The position numbers and the translations under genes were made by a program. 64,000 bases of DNA, taken from positions 62,001 through 126,000 of the forward strand of contig NCKB01000011.1 of NCBI GenBank assembly GCA_002279065.1. The letters are read 5' to 3'. Shown here one piece after another: positions 34,165 through 43,486 of this stretch. The DNA comes from Lysobacterales bacterium 15-68-25 (GTDB taxonomy: Bacteria; Pseudomonadota; Gammaproteobacteria; Xanthomonadales; Rhodanobacteraceae). Within the stretch, counting starts at the first letter, position 1; each line of letters opens with the position of its first letter. The notes beneath the pieces were generated by a model. The model did not search any database. It was not told the DNA's origin and saw nothing but the letters and a program-made list of their open reading frames with translations.

Positions 34165-34863
34165 ATGTCGCGCCTTGCCGATTTTCCGATCACCCGACGT
34201 TGGCCCGCGCAGCATCCGGATCGCCTGCAGCTCTACTCGCTGGCCACGCCGAACGGCGTCAAGGTATCGATCATGCTGGAAGAGACCGGTCTGCCCTACG
34301 AGGCGCATCGCGTCGACATCATGAAGAACGAGAGTCAGCTGCCGGAGTTCCTCGCGCTCAACCCGAACGGCAAGATTCCGGCAATCCTCGATCCGGACGG
34401 ACCGGGCGGCGCGCCGCTGGTGCTGTTCGAATCCGGTGCGATCCTGCTGTATCTCGCCGAGAAGACCGGGCGCTTTCTTCCAGCCGACCCGGCGCGCCGC
34501 TGGGAAACCATCCAGTGGGTGTTCTTCCAGATGGCGGCGATCGGACCGATGTTCGGTCAGGTGGGGTTCTTCCACAAATTCGCCGGCCGCGAGTACGAGG
34601 ACAAGCGGCCGCTGGAACGCTACGTGGCCGAGTCGCAGCGCCTGCTCGGCGTGATCGATGGCCGGCTGGACGACCGCACCTGGCTGATGGGCGACGACTA
34701 CACCGTCGCCGACATCGCCACCGCCGGCTGGGTGCGCAACCTGATCGGTTTCTACGAGGCGCGCGAACTGGTGCAGTTCCACCGCTACGGCCACGTGGCG
34801 GCCTGGCTGGACCGGGTGCTGGCGCGGCCGGCGGTGCAGCGCGGGCTGAAGATCCCCGCCTAG
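34165..34863 (+). CDS. Glutathione S-transferase (YfcG/YghU-like)
   Basis: A 232-residue GST. The N-terminal thioredoxin-like domain has LYSLATPNGVKVSIMLEETGLPYEAH, with the T/S-P-N active-site start seen in Ure2-type YfcG/YghU enzymes. LNPNGKIPAILDP and ESGAILLYLAEKTG give the GSH-binding loop. The helical domain contains WVFFQMAAIGPMFGQ. These enzymes have disulfide-bond reductase activity. Glutathione use in this organism is expected from the family. Followed 78 bp later by the amidohydrolase. Confidence 0.9.
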   Translation: MSRLADFPITRRWPAQHPDRLQLYSLATPNGVKVSIMLEETGLPYEAHRVDIMKNESQLPEFLALNPNGKIPAILDPDGPGGAPLVLFESGAILLYLAEKTGRFLPADPARRWETIQWVFFQMAAIGPMFGQVGFFHKFAGREYEDKRPLERYVAESQRLLGVIDGRLDDRTWLMGDDYTVADIATAGWVRNLIGFYEARELVQFHRYGHVAAWLDRVLARPAVQRGLKIPA

Positions 34864-34889
34864 GCGGGCGCACCGGCGTCGGAAACCCG

Positions 34890-34895
34890 TAGGAT
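34890..34895 (+). promoter_or_regulatory. TAGGAT -10-like hexamer
   Basis: Lies 46 bp before the amidohydrolase ATG at 34942. Same TAGxAT form as upstream of 20390 and 43487. Confidence 0.25.
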
Positions 34896-34941
34896 GGGAG
34901 CCTTCGCGCCCGGGGGAGGCGCGTCCGCCGAGGGGTTCGCC

Positions 34942-36414
34942 ATGTCCCGCTCCATCCGTCTCCGCGCCGCGTGCCGTCGCGCGCCGGCCATCGTCGCGTG
35001 CCTCCTGGGCTGTGCCGCGTCGGCCACCTCGACGGCTTCGACGCTGTCGCGCGCCACCCAGGTTTTCGTCAGCGTGCCGGCCGGTGACATCGCCATCGAA
35101 CACGTGCGCGTGATCGACGGCACCGGCGCCGCGCCGCGCGAGGACCAGACCGTACTGCTGCACGACGACCGCATCGTCGCCCTGGGGGCCCATGTCGAAA
35201 CACCGAAGGGCACGAAAGTGATCGACGGCCGCGGCATGAGCCTGATCCCCGGCCTGGTCGGCATGCACGACCACATGTTCTACCCGGCGCCGAAGGTGAA
35301 CCCGGCGGCCAAGGACGCGCTGTATCCCGAGCAGGGCTCAAGCTTCCCCAAGTTCTACCTGGCCGGCGGCGTGACCACCATCCGCACCACCGGCAGCACC
35401 GAGCCGTACACCGATCTGGAACTGAAGAAGGCGATCGACGCCGGCCTGATTCCGGGTCCGAAGATGCACACCACCGGGCCGTACCTGGAAGGCAAGGGCA
35501 GCTTCACCCCGCAGATGCACGAGCTCACCGGCGCCGACGATGCCCGCGCCACGGTGGAGTACTGGATGGACGAGGGCGCCACCTCGTTCAAGGCCTACAT
35601 GCACATCACCCGCGCCGAGCTTTCGGCGGCGATCGCCGCGGCGCACGCGCGACACATCATCGTTACCGGGCACCTGTGTTCGATCGGCTTCACCGAGGCG
35701 GCGGACCTGGGCATCGACGACCTCGAACACGGCCTGGTGGTGGATACCGAGTTCACCCCGGGCAAGCAGCCCGACGTGTGCCCCGACACCCGCAAGGCCA
35801 CCGCCAACCTGGCGAAGATGAGGATCGGTGATTCGAGGATCCAGGCACTGATCCGTCACCTGGTCGACAAGCATGTGGCGGTGACCTCCACCCTGCCGGT
35901 GTTCGAGACCTTCGTGCCCGGGCGTGCCCCGGTCGATACCCGGGTGCTCGACGCGATGCTGCCGGAGACACGGGTGGAATACCTGAAGACCCGCGAGCGC
36001 ATCGCCGCACAGGCCGATTCGCCGTGGCCGGCGTTGTTCAAGCTGGAGATGCAGTTCGAGCGGGCCTTCGTGAAGGCCGGCGGTACCCTGCTGGCCGGGC
36101 TGGATCCGACCGGCTTCGGCGGCGTGATCGCCGGCTACGGCGACCAGCGCGAGGTGGAGCTGCTGGTCGAGGCCGGTTTCACGCCGGTGGAGGCGATCCG
36201 CATCGCCACGCTCAACGGCGCGCGCTACCTCGGCGAGGGCGACCGCATCGGTTCCATCGAGGCGGGCAAGGTCGCCGACCTGGTGCTGGTCAACGGCAAC
36301 CCTGCGGCCGACATCAAGGCGATCGAGAACGTGGTGACGGTGTTCAAGGATGGCGTGGGCTACGACCCGGCCAAGCTGGTCAAGGCCGCCAACGGCACGG
36401 TGGGCGTGCGCTGA
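34942..36414 (+). CDS. Exported amidohydrolase family protein
   Basis: A 490-residue metal-dependent hydrolase (imidazolonepropionase/prolidase-like group). The N-terminal signal ends around CLLGCAAS; Cys 24 could be lipidated, though the lipobox is imperfect. The first metal motif HDH is at 109-111 (LVGMHDHMF). The bridging Lys is in FKAYMH, His in VTGHLCS and LEHGLVV, and the final Asp in LLAGLDPTGFGG. A C-terminal SIEAGKVADLVLVNGNP completes the beta-sandwich cap. Secreted members often cleave dipeptides, lactones or mycotoxins. GAGGGG precedes the ATG. Confidence 0.88.
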   Translation: MSRSIRLRAACRRAPAIVACLLGCAASATSTASTLSRATQVFVSVPAGDIAIEHVRVIDGTGAAPREDQTVLLHDDRIVALGAHVETPKGTKVIDGRGMSLIPGLVGMHDHMFYPAPKVNPAAKDALYPEQGSSFPKFYLAGGVTTIRTTGSTEPYTDLELKKAIDAGLIPGPKMHTTGPYLEGKGSFTPQMHELTGADDARATVEYWMDEGATSFKAYMHITRAELSAAIAAAHARHIIVTGHLCSIGFTEAADLGIDDLEHGLVVDTEFTPGKQPDVCPDTRKATANLAKMRIGDSRIQALIRHLVDKHVAVTSTLPVFETFVPGRAPVDTRVLDAMLPETRVEYLKTRERIAAQADSPWPALFKLEMQFERAFVKAGGTLLAGLDPTGFGGVIAGYGDQREVELLVEAGFTPVEAIRIATLNGARYLGEGDRIGSIEAGKVADLVLVNGNPAADIKAIENVVTVFKDGVGYDPAKLVKAANGTVGVR

Positions 36415-36507
36415 ACGCGATGCCCTGATTGCGCCCGCGTCCGGTCATGGTTCTGCCATCGCCGGACACTGCATGCTGGCGTCTTTACCCACACGGAAAG
36501 GATGCCC

Positions 36508-37605
36508 ATGCAACGACTCCCCGGCCTGGATACGCTGCGCGCGCTGGCCATCGTCTCGGTGATGGCCTTTCACTCCTGGGTGGTCGGCGGCATGGGGCCG
36601 CAGCTCGATCCGCTGGTGCGTTACGGCTGGGTCGGGGTGGACATCTTCTTCGTGCTCAGCGGCTTCCTGATCGGCAGCCAGGTACTGGCGCCGCTGGCGC
36701 GCGGCGAAGGGCTCGCGTTGGGCGAGTTCTACCGGCGCCGGGCCTACCGCATCCTGCCCGCGTTCGTCGTGGTGCTCGCGCTTTACCAGTGCGTGCCGGC
36801 ACTGCGTGAGCTCCCCGGCATCGCGCCGTGGTGGCAGTTCGCGACCTTCACTATGAACCTGCTGATCGACTACGGCAGCCAGCCGGCGTTCTCGCACGCG
36901 TGGTCGCTGTGCGTGGAGGAGCACTTCTACCTGCTGTTCCCGCTACTGGCGATCGGCCTGGCGCGGCTGCGTTCGGGCAGGGCGGTGGCCGCGGTCGCGC
37001 TGCTGGTGGTGCTCGGCGGCATCGCGCTGCGCGCCGGGGTGTGGTGGCACGACACGGCGCGGCAGCCGGACCGCAACTGGTACATCGAGGATCTCTATTT
37101 CCCGACCTGGGACCGGCTGGACGGACTGTTCGTCGGGGTGATGCTGGCCACGCTGAAGGCGTTTCGACTGAAGTGGTGGATGCGGGCGCAGGCCCATGCC
37201 CAAGCGGCGATGTGGCTGGGCGTGCTGGTCACCGGTGGTGCATTGCTGCTGTTCCGCGACCGGGCCGGGCTGCTGCCCAACGCGATCGGCTGGCCGCTGC
37301 TGTCCGTGGGGCTCGGCCTGCTGGTGTTCGCCGCGGCAGGGCAAAACAGCACGCTCGGCCGCTGGCGCGTACCCGGCGCCGGCTGGCTGGCGGGCATCTC
37401 CTACAGCCTGTATCTCAGCCACAAGATCGCCTATCACCTGGTGCAGGTGGCGCTGGGCGAACGCCTGCACGGTGTGGCGATCTTCGTGGTCTACGCCGCC
37501 GCCGCGCTGGCCCTCGGCAGCGTGCTGCACCTGGCCGTGGAACGGCCGTTCCTGCGGCTGCGCGAGCGGCGGTCGGCACGCAGGGAGTTGCCCGTCGCCG
37601 CCTGA
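36508..37605 (+). CDS. Acyltransferase 3 (OafA/NolL-like) membrane protein
   Basis: A 365-residue integral membrane O-acyltransferase with about ten helices. It begins MQRLPGLDTLRALAI; the R-x10-H signature follows, with the family His in VMAFHSWVVGG. VGVDIFFVLSGFLIG and HAWSLCVEEHFYLLFPLL are diagnostic. It transfers acetyl or similar groups to cell-surface polysaccharides. I prefer the ATG at 36508, six bases after GGAAAGG, over the one two codons earlier. The acceptor is unknown; no polysaccharide cluster is adjacent. Confidence 0.9.
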   Translation: MQRLPGLDTLRALAIVSVMAFHSWVVGGMGPQLDPLVRYGWVGVDIFFVLSGFLIGSQVLAPLARGEGLALGEFYRRRAYRILPAFVVVLALYQCVPALRELPGIAPWWQFATFTMNLLIDYGSQPAFSHAWSLCVEEHFYLLFPLLAIGLARLRSGRAVAAVALLVVLGGIALRAGVWWHDTARQPDRNWYIEDLYFPTWDRLDGLFVGVMLATLKAFRLKWWMRAQAHAQAAMWLGVLVTGGALLLFRDRAGLLPNAIGWPLLSVGLGLLVFAAAGQNSTLGRWRVPGAGWLAGISYSLYLSHKIAYHLVQVALGERLHGVAIFVVYAAAALALGSVLHLAVERPFLRLRERRSARRELPVAA

Positions 37606-37608
37606 GTA

Positions 37609-39117
37609 TCAGGCCCGCATGCTGCCGGTATCGAGGAAACGCTGGTGCCAGGACAGTGCCTCGGGCAGCAGGTGCGGCGTGTGCAGCGCCTTGCTGTGCA
37701 CCCAGGCGCGGTCGACGTAGTCCTGCAGCATCGGGCGGAAGTCCGGGTGCGCGCAGTGCTCGATGACGGCGTGCGCGCGCTGGCGCGGCGAGAGCCCGCG
37801 CAGGTCGGCCAGCCCCTGCTCGGTGACCACCACCGACACGTCGTGCTCGGTATGGTCGACGTGGCTGACCATGGGCACGATCGCCGAGATGGCGCCGCCC
37901 TTGGCGGTGCTCGGGGTGAGGAAGCAGGCGAGGTGGCCGTTGCGGGCGAAGTCGCCGGAGCCGCCGATGCCGTTGATGATGCGCGTGCCGGCGACGTGGG
38001 TTGAGTTGACGTTGCCGTAGATGTCCGCCTCCACCATGCCGTTGAGCGCGATGCAACCGAGCCGGCGGATCAGCTCGGCATGGTTGGAGATCTCCTGCGG
38101 ACGCAGCACGATGCGGTGGCGGTAGGCGTCGATGTTCTTCACGAAGTCGGCCACGCCGTCCGGGCTGAGCGAGAGCGCGGTGGCCGAGGCGATGGTGATC
38201 AGGCCGTCGCGCACCAGGCCGAGCATCGCGTCCTGGATCACCTCGGTGTAGGCGGTCATCTGCTCGAAGCCGCCCTCGCGCAGGCCCTCCAGCACCGCGT
38301 TGGCGATGTTGCCGACGCCGGACTGCAGCGGCAGCAGGTTCGCCGGCAGCCGGCCGCGCGCCACCTCATGGCGGAAGAACTCCACCAAGTGGCCGGCGAT
38401 GCGCCGGCTGGTTTCGTCCGGGGGCGCGAAGGGACTGAGCCGGTCGGGGCCGCGGGTCTCGACCACTGCCACCACCCTGGCCGGATCCACCCGCAGCGTC
38501 GCCTCGCCGATGCGCTGGCCGGGCTCGACCAGCGGCAGCGGCGCGCGGTGCGGCGGCGCGGCACAACTGTAGATGTCGTGCATGCCCTCCAGCCCGGCCG
38601 GCTGGTCGGCGTTGACCTCCAGGATCACCGTGTCGGCCAGTTCCAGCCAGGTGGCGTTGTTGCCCACCGAGGTGGACGGCACCAGCCGCCCGTCGGGCAG
38701 GATCGCGGTGACCTCGATCACTGCCACGTCGATGCTGCCGAAGAAACCGGAGCGCGCGTACTGCGCCACGTGCCCCAGATGGATGTCCATGTAGTCGATC
38801 TCGCCGCGGTTGATGCGCTCGCGCAGCTCGGGATCGGACTGGTAGGGCAGGCGGAAGTCGATGCCGCCGGTGCGCGCCAGCACGCCGTCCAGTTCCGGAG
38901 CCGTCGATGCGCCGGTGAGCATGCGGATGCCGAAGCGCTCGCCGCGTTCGTGCGCCGCGGCGATGCGTGCGGCCAGTGCCTGCGGCACCTGCTTGGGATA
39001 GCCTGCGCCGGTGAAGCCGCTCATGCCCACGGTCATGCCGGGGCGGATGTGCGTGGCCGCCTGTTCGGCGGTGGTGACGCGGGTGGCGAGGGTGGGGCTG
39101 GCGATACGGGATGTCAT
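37609..39117 (-). CDS. Acetyl-CoA hydrolase/transferase (succinyl-CoA:acetate CoA-transferase type)
   Basis: A 502-residue class I CoA-transferase, cytoplasmic, matching the length and motifs of AarC/Cat1-type succinyl-CoA:acetate CoA-transferases. The catalytic Glu is E292 in AYTEVIQDAMLGL. The oxyanion-hole GVGNIANAVLEGL is at 267-279. NSTHVAGTRIINGIGGSGDFARN supplies the second CoA-binding region. It would interconvert acetate and succinyl-CoA, bypassing succinyl-CoA synthetase or recycling CoA. Convergent with the acyltransferase, stops 4 bp apart. Confidence 0.92.
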   Translation of the reverse strand: MTSRIASPTLATRVTTAEQAATHIRPGMTVGMSGFTGAGYPKQVPQALAARIAAAHERGERFGIRMLTGASTAPELDGVLARTGGIDFRLPYQSDPELRERINRGEIDYMDIHLGHVAQYARSGFFGSIDVAVIEVTAILPDGRLVPSTSVGNNATWLELADTVILEVNADQPAGLEGMHDIYSCAAPPHRAPLPLVEPGQRIGEATLRVDPARVVAVVETRGPDRLSPFAPPDETSRRIAGHLVEFFRHEVARGRLPANLLPLQSGVGNIANAVLEGLREGGFEQMTAYTEVIQDAMLGLVRDGLITIASATALSLSPDGVADFVKNIDAYRHRIVLRPQEISNHAELIRRLGCIALNGMVEADIYGNVNSTHVAGTRIINGIGGSGDFARNGHLACFLTPSTAKGGAISAIVPMVSHVDHTEHDVSVVVTEQGLADLRGLSPRQRAHAVIEHCAHPDFRPMLQDYVDRAWVHSKALHTPHLLPEALSWHQRFLDTGSMRA

Positions 39118-39236
39118 GGGGGTTCCGGGGAAGGGGCGCTTCGCGATGATGCGAGCCGGCCCCGTGGCTGTCGACCGGGCGCGGCAGCGCACCGCAGCCC
39201 GACCCGGCGCACGAACGGGTTTCGGGGGAGGGCGTG

Positions 39237-40046
39237 ATGATCGCGATGATTCGCCATACGTTGCTGCTACTTGGCCTGCTTCTGGCGGTTGGCCTGGGGC
39301 GCGCCGACGCGATGCCGGCACCGGCGCAGGTTCGGGTGGTCGATACCTGGCCACAGGGTGATGACATCGCGCTCGGTCAAAGCGGGCACTTCTACCTGCG
39401 GCTGGCGTATCGCAGCGACCACCCCGTGGGCATCTGGGTGCAGGGCTATTTCCACGGCAAGCCGGCGCCGGTCGGCACCAGCCCGTCGATCCGCTACGAC
39501 GGCGAGGGCGAGGCGCTGGGCTGGTTGTTTTTCCTGGAACCGGACGCGCAGGTGGACGAGATCCGCATCACCGCCGGTGACGGCAGCCTGGACGGCACTC
39601 CGGTGGTGGCGACGCTGCCGGTGCGCCTGTCCGTCGGCGCCGCCGTGGCGGGCGACGAGGCCGGCAAGCCGGCCTGGGTGGACGAGCTGCTGGCGAAGCA
39701 GCGCGACGCGCAGCGAACCGCCGCGGCGCGGAACGTCGCCGCGCCGGTGAGCGCGGGCGAGACGATGCTGTTCAGCGGCTTCATGCTGCTGATGTTCGCC
39801 ATCGCGATCGGCGGCCTGGCGCTGCCGGCCTGGGCGTGCTGGCGCTGGCGCGGCGGCTGGCGCCTGGCCGCCGCGGTGCCGGCGGCGCTGATGATGCTGG
39901 TGGTGGGGCGGATCGTGTCCGGTGTGGCCGTCGATCCCACCTCGCACAACCTGTGGCCGTTCGAGTTGCTGCAGGCCGGCGTGCCGGCCGTGCTGGCGAT
40001 TGGCGTGATGGCGCTGCTGCGCCGCGTGCGCGGGACGCGCGGCTAG
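39237..40046 (+). CDS. Exported membrane-anchored hypothetical protein, 269 aa
   Basis: A protein with a signal peptide (LLLLGLLLAVGLGRADA) and a beta-rich periplasmic domain of about 125 residues (FYLRLAYRSDHPVGIWVQGYF). A charged linker follows (LLAKQRDAQRTAAARN), then two or three C-terminal transmembrane helices (MLLMFAIAIGGLALPAW, VPAALMMLVVGRIV, VPAVLAIGVMALL). No named family recognised. GTG at 39234 is also possible; ATG at 39237 has better spacing from GGGGGAG. Confidence 0.68.
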   Translation: MIAMIRHTLLLLGLLLAVGLGRADAMPAPAQVRVVDTWPQGDDIALGQSGHFYLRLAYRSDHPVGIWVQGYFHGKPAPVGTSPSIRYDGEGEALGWLFFLEPDAQVDEIRITAGDGSLDGTPVVATLPVRLSVGAAVAGDEAGKPAWVDELLAKQRDAQRTAAARNVAAPVSAGETMLFSGFMLLMFAIAIGGLALPAWACWRWRGGWRLAAAVPAALMMLVVGRIVSGVAVDPTSHNLWPFELLQAGVPAVLAIGVMALLRRVRGTRG

Positions 40047-40071
40047 GCGTCGTCCCGCGTGTTGCCGGGGC

Positions 40072-42294
40072 TTACTGGCCCGGGTGGTAGACGCGCTCGG
40101 TGTGCCCCTTCAACTGTTCCGGCCAGAAGTACACCTCGCGCAGGTTGCCGGTGGTATAGCGCTCGGCCTCGTCGTTGAAGTGCGGCGAGTCCGGGTGGCC
40201 GCTCTCGCCGCCGGCGGTGATCGCGCGGGCGCTGACCTTCGGTCCGAACTCCACCACGGCGACGAAGCTGTTGCCGCTGGTGCCGAAGTAGCGCTTCGTG
40301 CCCGGCCAGCGGTGCGCGCCGAACGAGGCCAGCGAGCCCCAGCGCGAGGAGGTGAACGGCACCGGGATGCTCGGCTTGCTGTCGTCGAACGGCTGCTGGA
40401 TCGCGCCATTGATGCGCTGGAATCGGTTCACCTCACCCCAGGGCACGCCCCAGTGGCCGAAGTCGTGCTGCAGCCGGTCCACGGCCTCGGATAGCGCATG
40501 CAGGCGTTGCTGGGGTCCGGCCTTTTCGGCCATCACGTCGTAGATCGACAGGCCTTCGGCGGTGTCCGCCTTGCTGACCTCGTCCCACAGCGTGTCGCCC
40601 CAGAACACCGCCAGCGTGGTCGGCATCGAGGCGATGCCCCAGCGGTAGTCCCAGCCACGCAGCATGGCGATCGGGCCGCGCAGCTTGTTTTTGAGCGGAT
40701 CGCTGGTGGGCAGCGCGTCGTAGTCGTGGATCAGCACCGGCAGCTGGCGCGCGAACGCCGGGAGATACGAGTCGAAGGCCATGGTGATCAGCGAGGCGCG
40801 CGTGACGTCTTTCGCGCCGGTGAGCAGGCGCGTGGCATGCAGGCCGCGCGGGTTCTCGCCGAAGGTGTCCATGTAGCGCGGGAAGTCGGCCTGCTTCGGG
40901 CTGTAGGGGCCGGCGGCAGAGTACGGCCAGTCGTTGGTGTTGAAGGCCCAGCCATTCGGCGGGTTCACCACCTGCGGCAGCTGGTCCAGCGGGGTCAGGC
41001 CGTGCCAGTCGGTGGCCGGGTCCGAGCCGTCCACCGGTTTGGTGTAGTCGAAGCGGTTGTCGCGCTTGGGCACGAACTGCGGCATCAGGAAGGCGATCTC
41101 GCCCTTGTCGTCGGCGAACAGCGTGTTGTTGGACGAGTTGGCCTTCAGCTCGGCCACCTTCATGTAGCTGGCGTAGTCATGCGTTTTCGTGCGCAGCCAG
41201 CTCTGCTCCAGCGCCGGGATCGGCGTATTCATCAGCGCCTCGGCGATCCAGGTGTCGCCATCCTTGCGCACGATCGGGCCGTGATGGGTGAAGTACGCGG
41301 TGAATGTGCGACGGCCCATCGTGCCGTCGGCCTGACGGTAGGGCACGGTGATCTGCCGCGTGGTGACCGGCCGCAGCGCCTTGCCGTAGCGGTAGTAGAG
41401 CTTGCCGTCCTTGCGCACGATGGTTTCGGCGAACTCGTCCACCGCGTCGACGCCGGTGGAGGTGTGCATCCAGCCGACGTGCCTGTTGAAGCCCTGGTAG
41501 ATGAAGAACTGGCCCCAGGTCACCGCACCGTAGGCGTCCAGCCCCTGGTCGCTGGTCATCTGCAGCTCGGAGCGGAAGAAGAACGAGGTGTGCGGGTTGA
41601 TCAGCAGCAGCGCATGGCCGTCGGCGCTGAGCTTCGGCGCGATGGCGATGCCGTTGGAGCCGGTCGGCTCGACCCAGCTCGGGCGCATCTCGACGGTCGC
41701 CAGCGGCGCGTCGCCGCTCTGGCCGTAGAAGTCCTTCAGCGGCTTAAGCTCCACCCGCTCGATGTCGCCGCCGATGCTGCCCTCGGTGAAGGACAGCGCC
41801 ATCCACGGTTCGAAATGGGTGATCACTTCCGGGTGCACGTCCGGATGGGTGGCGAGGTAGTAGTTCAGGCCGTCCGCCCAGGCGTCCATCAGCTGGCGCA
41901 GCCAGCCCGGGCTCTGCGCGTAGAGCTGTTTGAGCTTCACCGGGTCGATGAACAGCTTCTGCCGCAGGTCCAGCCAGATCGACGATTCGCCTTTGGCCTC
42001 GGCCATGCGGCCGAGCGAGAGCAGGTAGTTGGTCTCCACGCGGTGGAAGTCGTCCTCGGCCTGCGCGTAGGCCATGCCGAATACCGCATCGGCGTCGCTC
42101 TTGCCGTGCACGTGGGCGATACCCCAGTCGTCGCGGGTGATCGTGACGGCCTGCGCCTCGCGCTGCAGGCGGGCCTGCGCGGCGTCGGCGGCGTGGGCCG
42201 GTGCGCCGGCCAGCAGCCCGATGGACAGGGCCAGCGTCAGCGAGGCCAGGCGGGCAGGGCGTCGGAGCGCGCGGGACGCGGTACGGATCGGCAT
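40072..42294 (-). CDS. Penicillin/AHL-acylase family Ntn-hydrolase
   Basis: A 740-residue periplasmic Ntn-hydrolase precursor. The signal peptide ends GAPAHA. The alpha chain runs to about residue 212. The beta chain should begin at the nucleophile Ser 213 in PTGSNGIAIAP, released by autocleavage after Gly 212. SNNTLFADDKGEIAFLM and RNPRGLHATRLL-type segments fit the PvdQ/aculeacin-acylase branch. Substrates in that branch include acyl-homoserine lactones and acylated peptides, so quorum quenching or siderophore maturation are options. The ATG gives MPIRTASRAL. Monocistronic and divergent from the protease gene. Confidence 0.9.
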   Translation of the reverse strand: MPIRTASRALRRPARLASLTLALSIGLLAGAPAHAADAAQARLQREAQAVTITRDDWGIAHVHGKSDADAVFGMAYAQAEDDFHRVETNYLLSLGRMAEAKGESSIWLDLRQKLFIDPVKLKQLYAQSPGWLRQLMDAWADGLNYYLATHPDVHPEVITHFEPWMALSFTEGSIGGDIERVELKPLKDFYGQSGDAPLATVEMRPSWVEPTGSNGIAIAPKLSADGHALLLINPHTSFFFRSELQMTSDQGLDAYGAVTWGQFFIYQGFNRHVGWMHTSTGVDAVDEFAETIVRKDGKLYYRYGKALRPVTTRQITVPYRQADGTMGRRTFTAYFTHHGPIVRKDGDTWIAEALMNTPIPALEQSWLRTKTHDYASYMKVAELKANSSNNTLFADDKGEIAFLMPQFVPKRDNRFDYTKPVDGSDPATDWHGLTPLDQLPQVVNPPNGWAFNTNDWPYSAAGPYSPKQADFPRYMDTFGENPRGLHATRLLTGAKDVTRASLITMAFDSYLPAFARQLPVLIHDYDALPTSDPLKNKLRGPIAMLRGWDYRWGIASMPTTLAVFWGDTLWDEVSKADTAEGLSIYDVMAEKAGPQQRLHALSEAVDRLQHDFGHWGVPWGEVNRFQRINGAIQQPFDDSKPSIPVPFTSSRWGSLASFGAHRWPGTKRYFGTSGNSFVAVVEFGPKVSARAITAGGESGHPDSPHFNDEAERYTTGNLREVYFWPEQLKGHTERVYHPGQ

Positions 42295-42446
42295 GGAGTT
42301 TCCCCTCGGGTCGGCAAGCCCCGTGTTGTAGCGCACCCGGGCCCGGGTTGGCGACGGCCGCCGCGCGCTCCGTCACTTCCGGCCCATGCGGGTGCCGCGG
42401 AGAGGCGCGCATGATCCCGGCACGCAATCCCAAGGAGGGTGACGCC

Positions 42447-43403
42447 ATGCTGGCTTTCCTGCTCGCCACCGCCGCGGCCACCGCCCAGGTCGTGCCAACC
42501 GACTACGAGGCCGGGCATTTCTACGCGACACCACGGACCACCGCCGGCCAGTCGCTGCGCCTGCTGGTGGACACCGGGGGCGGCGGTGCCGCCGGGATGT
42601 ACTGGATCACCGCGACGGCGGCCAATCGCCTGCACCTTGCTGCCAGGCCCTGCAAGGCGGACGCCTCGATCGAGGTGGCGCCGGCGCCGAGCTTCGCGCC
42701 GGGCCGGTCGTTGCCGCCACCGGTCGGGCCGTGCGGACGCTCGGTGATGGTGAGCAAGCTGCCCTATGGCATGGATGGCCAGCTGGGCGCGGCCTACCTC
42801 GGCACGCGCACCTGGACGTTCGATTACCCGGCCCATCGCCTGGTGGCCGAAGGCGATGGCTGGAAACCGGCGGCGAAGGCACATGCGGCGCCGCTGGGCT
42901 TTCGCCGGAACGCGGGGCCGGGCATCGACCTGTACTTCGCGCGCATCGTGGCGCGCATCGACGGTCAGCCCATCGATTTCCTGCTCGACACCGGAGCCAC
43001 CGCGCACCCCACCGCGGCGGGCAAGCAGGCGTCCGGCATCGAGACGGTGCACGGGGATGGCGTCACCAGCTACATCACCACCAGCCAGCTCGAGCGCTGG
43101 CACGCGGCGCATCCGGACTGGCGCGTGGTGGAGCAGGGCGACGACCTGGGCGGGCCGGCGCACGCGACGCGGCTGATCGAGGTACCCGCGCTGGTGGTGG
43201 CCGGCTGGCGCGTCGGACCGGTGTGGTTCACCGAGCGGCCCGATGCGAATTTCCACCAGTTCATGGCGCAGATGATGGACAAGCCCCCGGAGGGCGCGCT
43301 CGGCGGCAACGTGTTCCGGCACTTCCGCATGACGCTGGACTACCCGAAAGCCACCGCCTGGTTCGACTGCGTGCGCGGTTGCCGCGCGGCGACGTCCCCC
43401 TGA
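42447..43403 (+). CDS. Retropepsin-like aspartic protease with two DTG motifs
   Basis: A 318-residue protein with a short signal peptide ([13 protein letters not shown]) and two aspartic-protease-like halves. The first active-site motif is LLVDTGGGG (D42) and the second is FLLDTGATA (D181). One polypeptide with two D-T-G loops could form an internal pseudo-dimer, as in pepsin, rather than the usual retropepsin homodimer. A C-terminal [16 protein letters not shown] resembles the bacterial aspartyl-protease repeat. AAGGAGGG lies ahead of the ATG. Periplasmic location inferred. Confidence 0.78.
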   Translation: MLAFLLATAAATAQVVPTDYEAGHFYATPRTTAGQSLRLLVDTGGGGAAGMYWITATAANRLHLAARPCKADASIEVAPAPSFAPGRSLPPPVGPCGRSVMVSKLPYGMDGQLGAAYLGTRTWTFDYPAHRLVAEGDGWKPAAKAHAAPLGFRRNAGPGIDLYFARIVARIDGQPIDFLLDTGATAHPTAAGKQASGIETVHGDGVTSYITTSQLERWHAAHPDWRVVEQGDDLGGPAHATRLIEVPALVVAGWRVGPVWFTERPDANFHQFMAQMMDKPPEGALGGNVFRHFRMTLDYPKATAWFDCVRGCRAATSP

Positions 43404-43452
43404 GCCGTACCGACCGGGGCGCGGCCGTGCTGGCTGGCTGGCGGCGGATCGC

Positions 43453-43458
43453 TAGGAT
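43453..43458 (+). promoter_or_regulatory. TAGGAT -10-like hexamer
   Basis: Lies 29 bp before the GTG at 43487. It overlaps an upstream in-frame ATG, which argues that that ATG is not the translation start. Confidence 0.3.
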
Positions 43459-43486
43459 GGCGACATCCGATCGAGGGAGCACTCTT

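Noticed and set aside
34420-34440. GTTCGAATCC-like tRNA T-loop sequence
   Set aside because: It lies inside the GST coding sequence and has no matching acceptor or anticodon stems.
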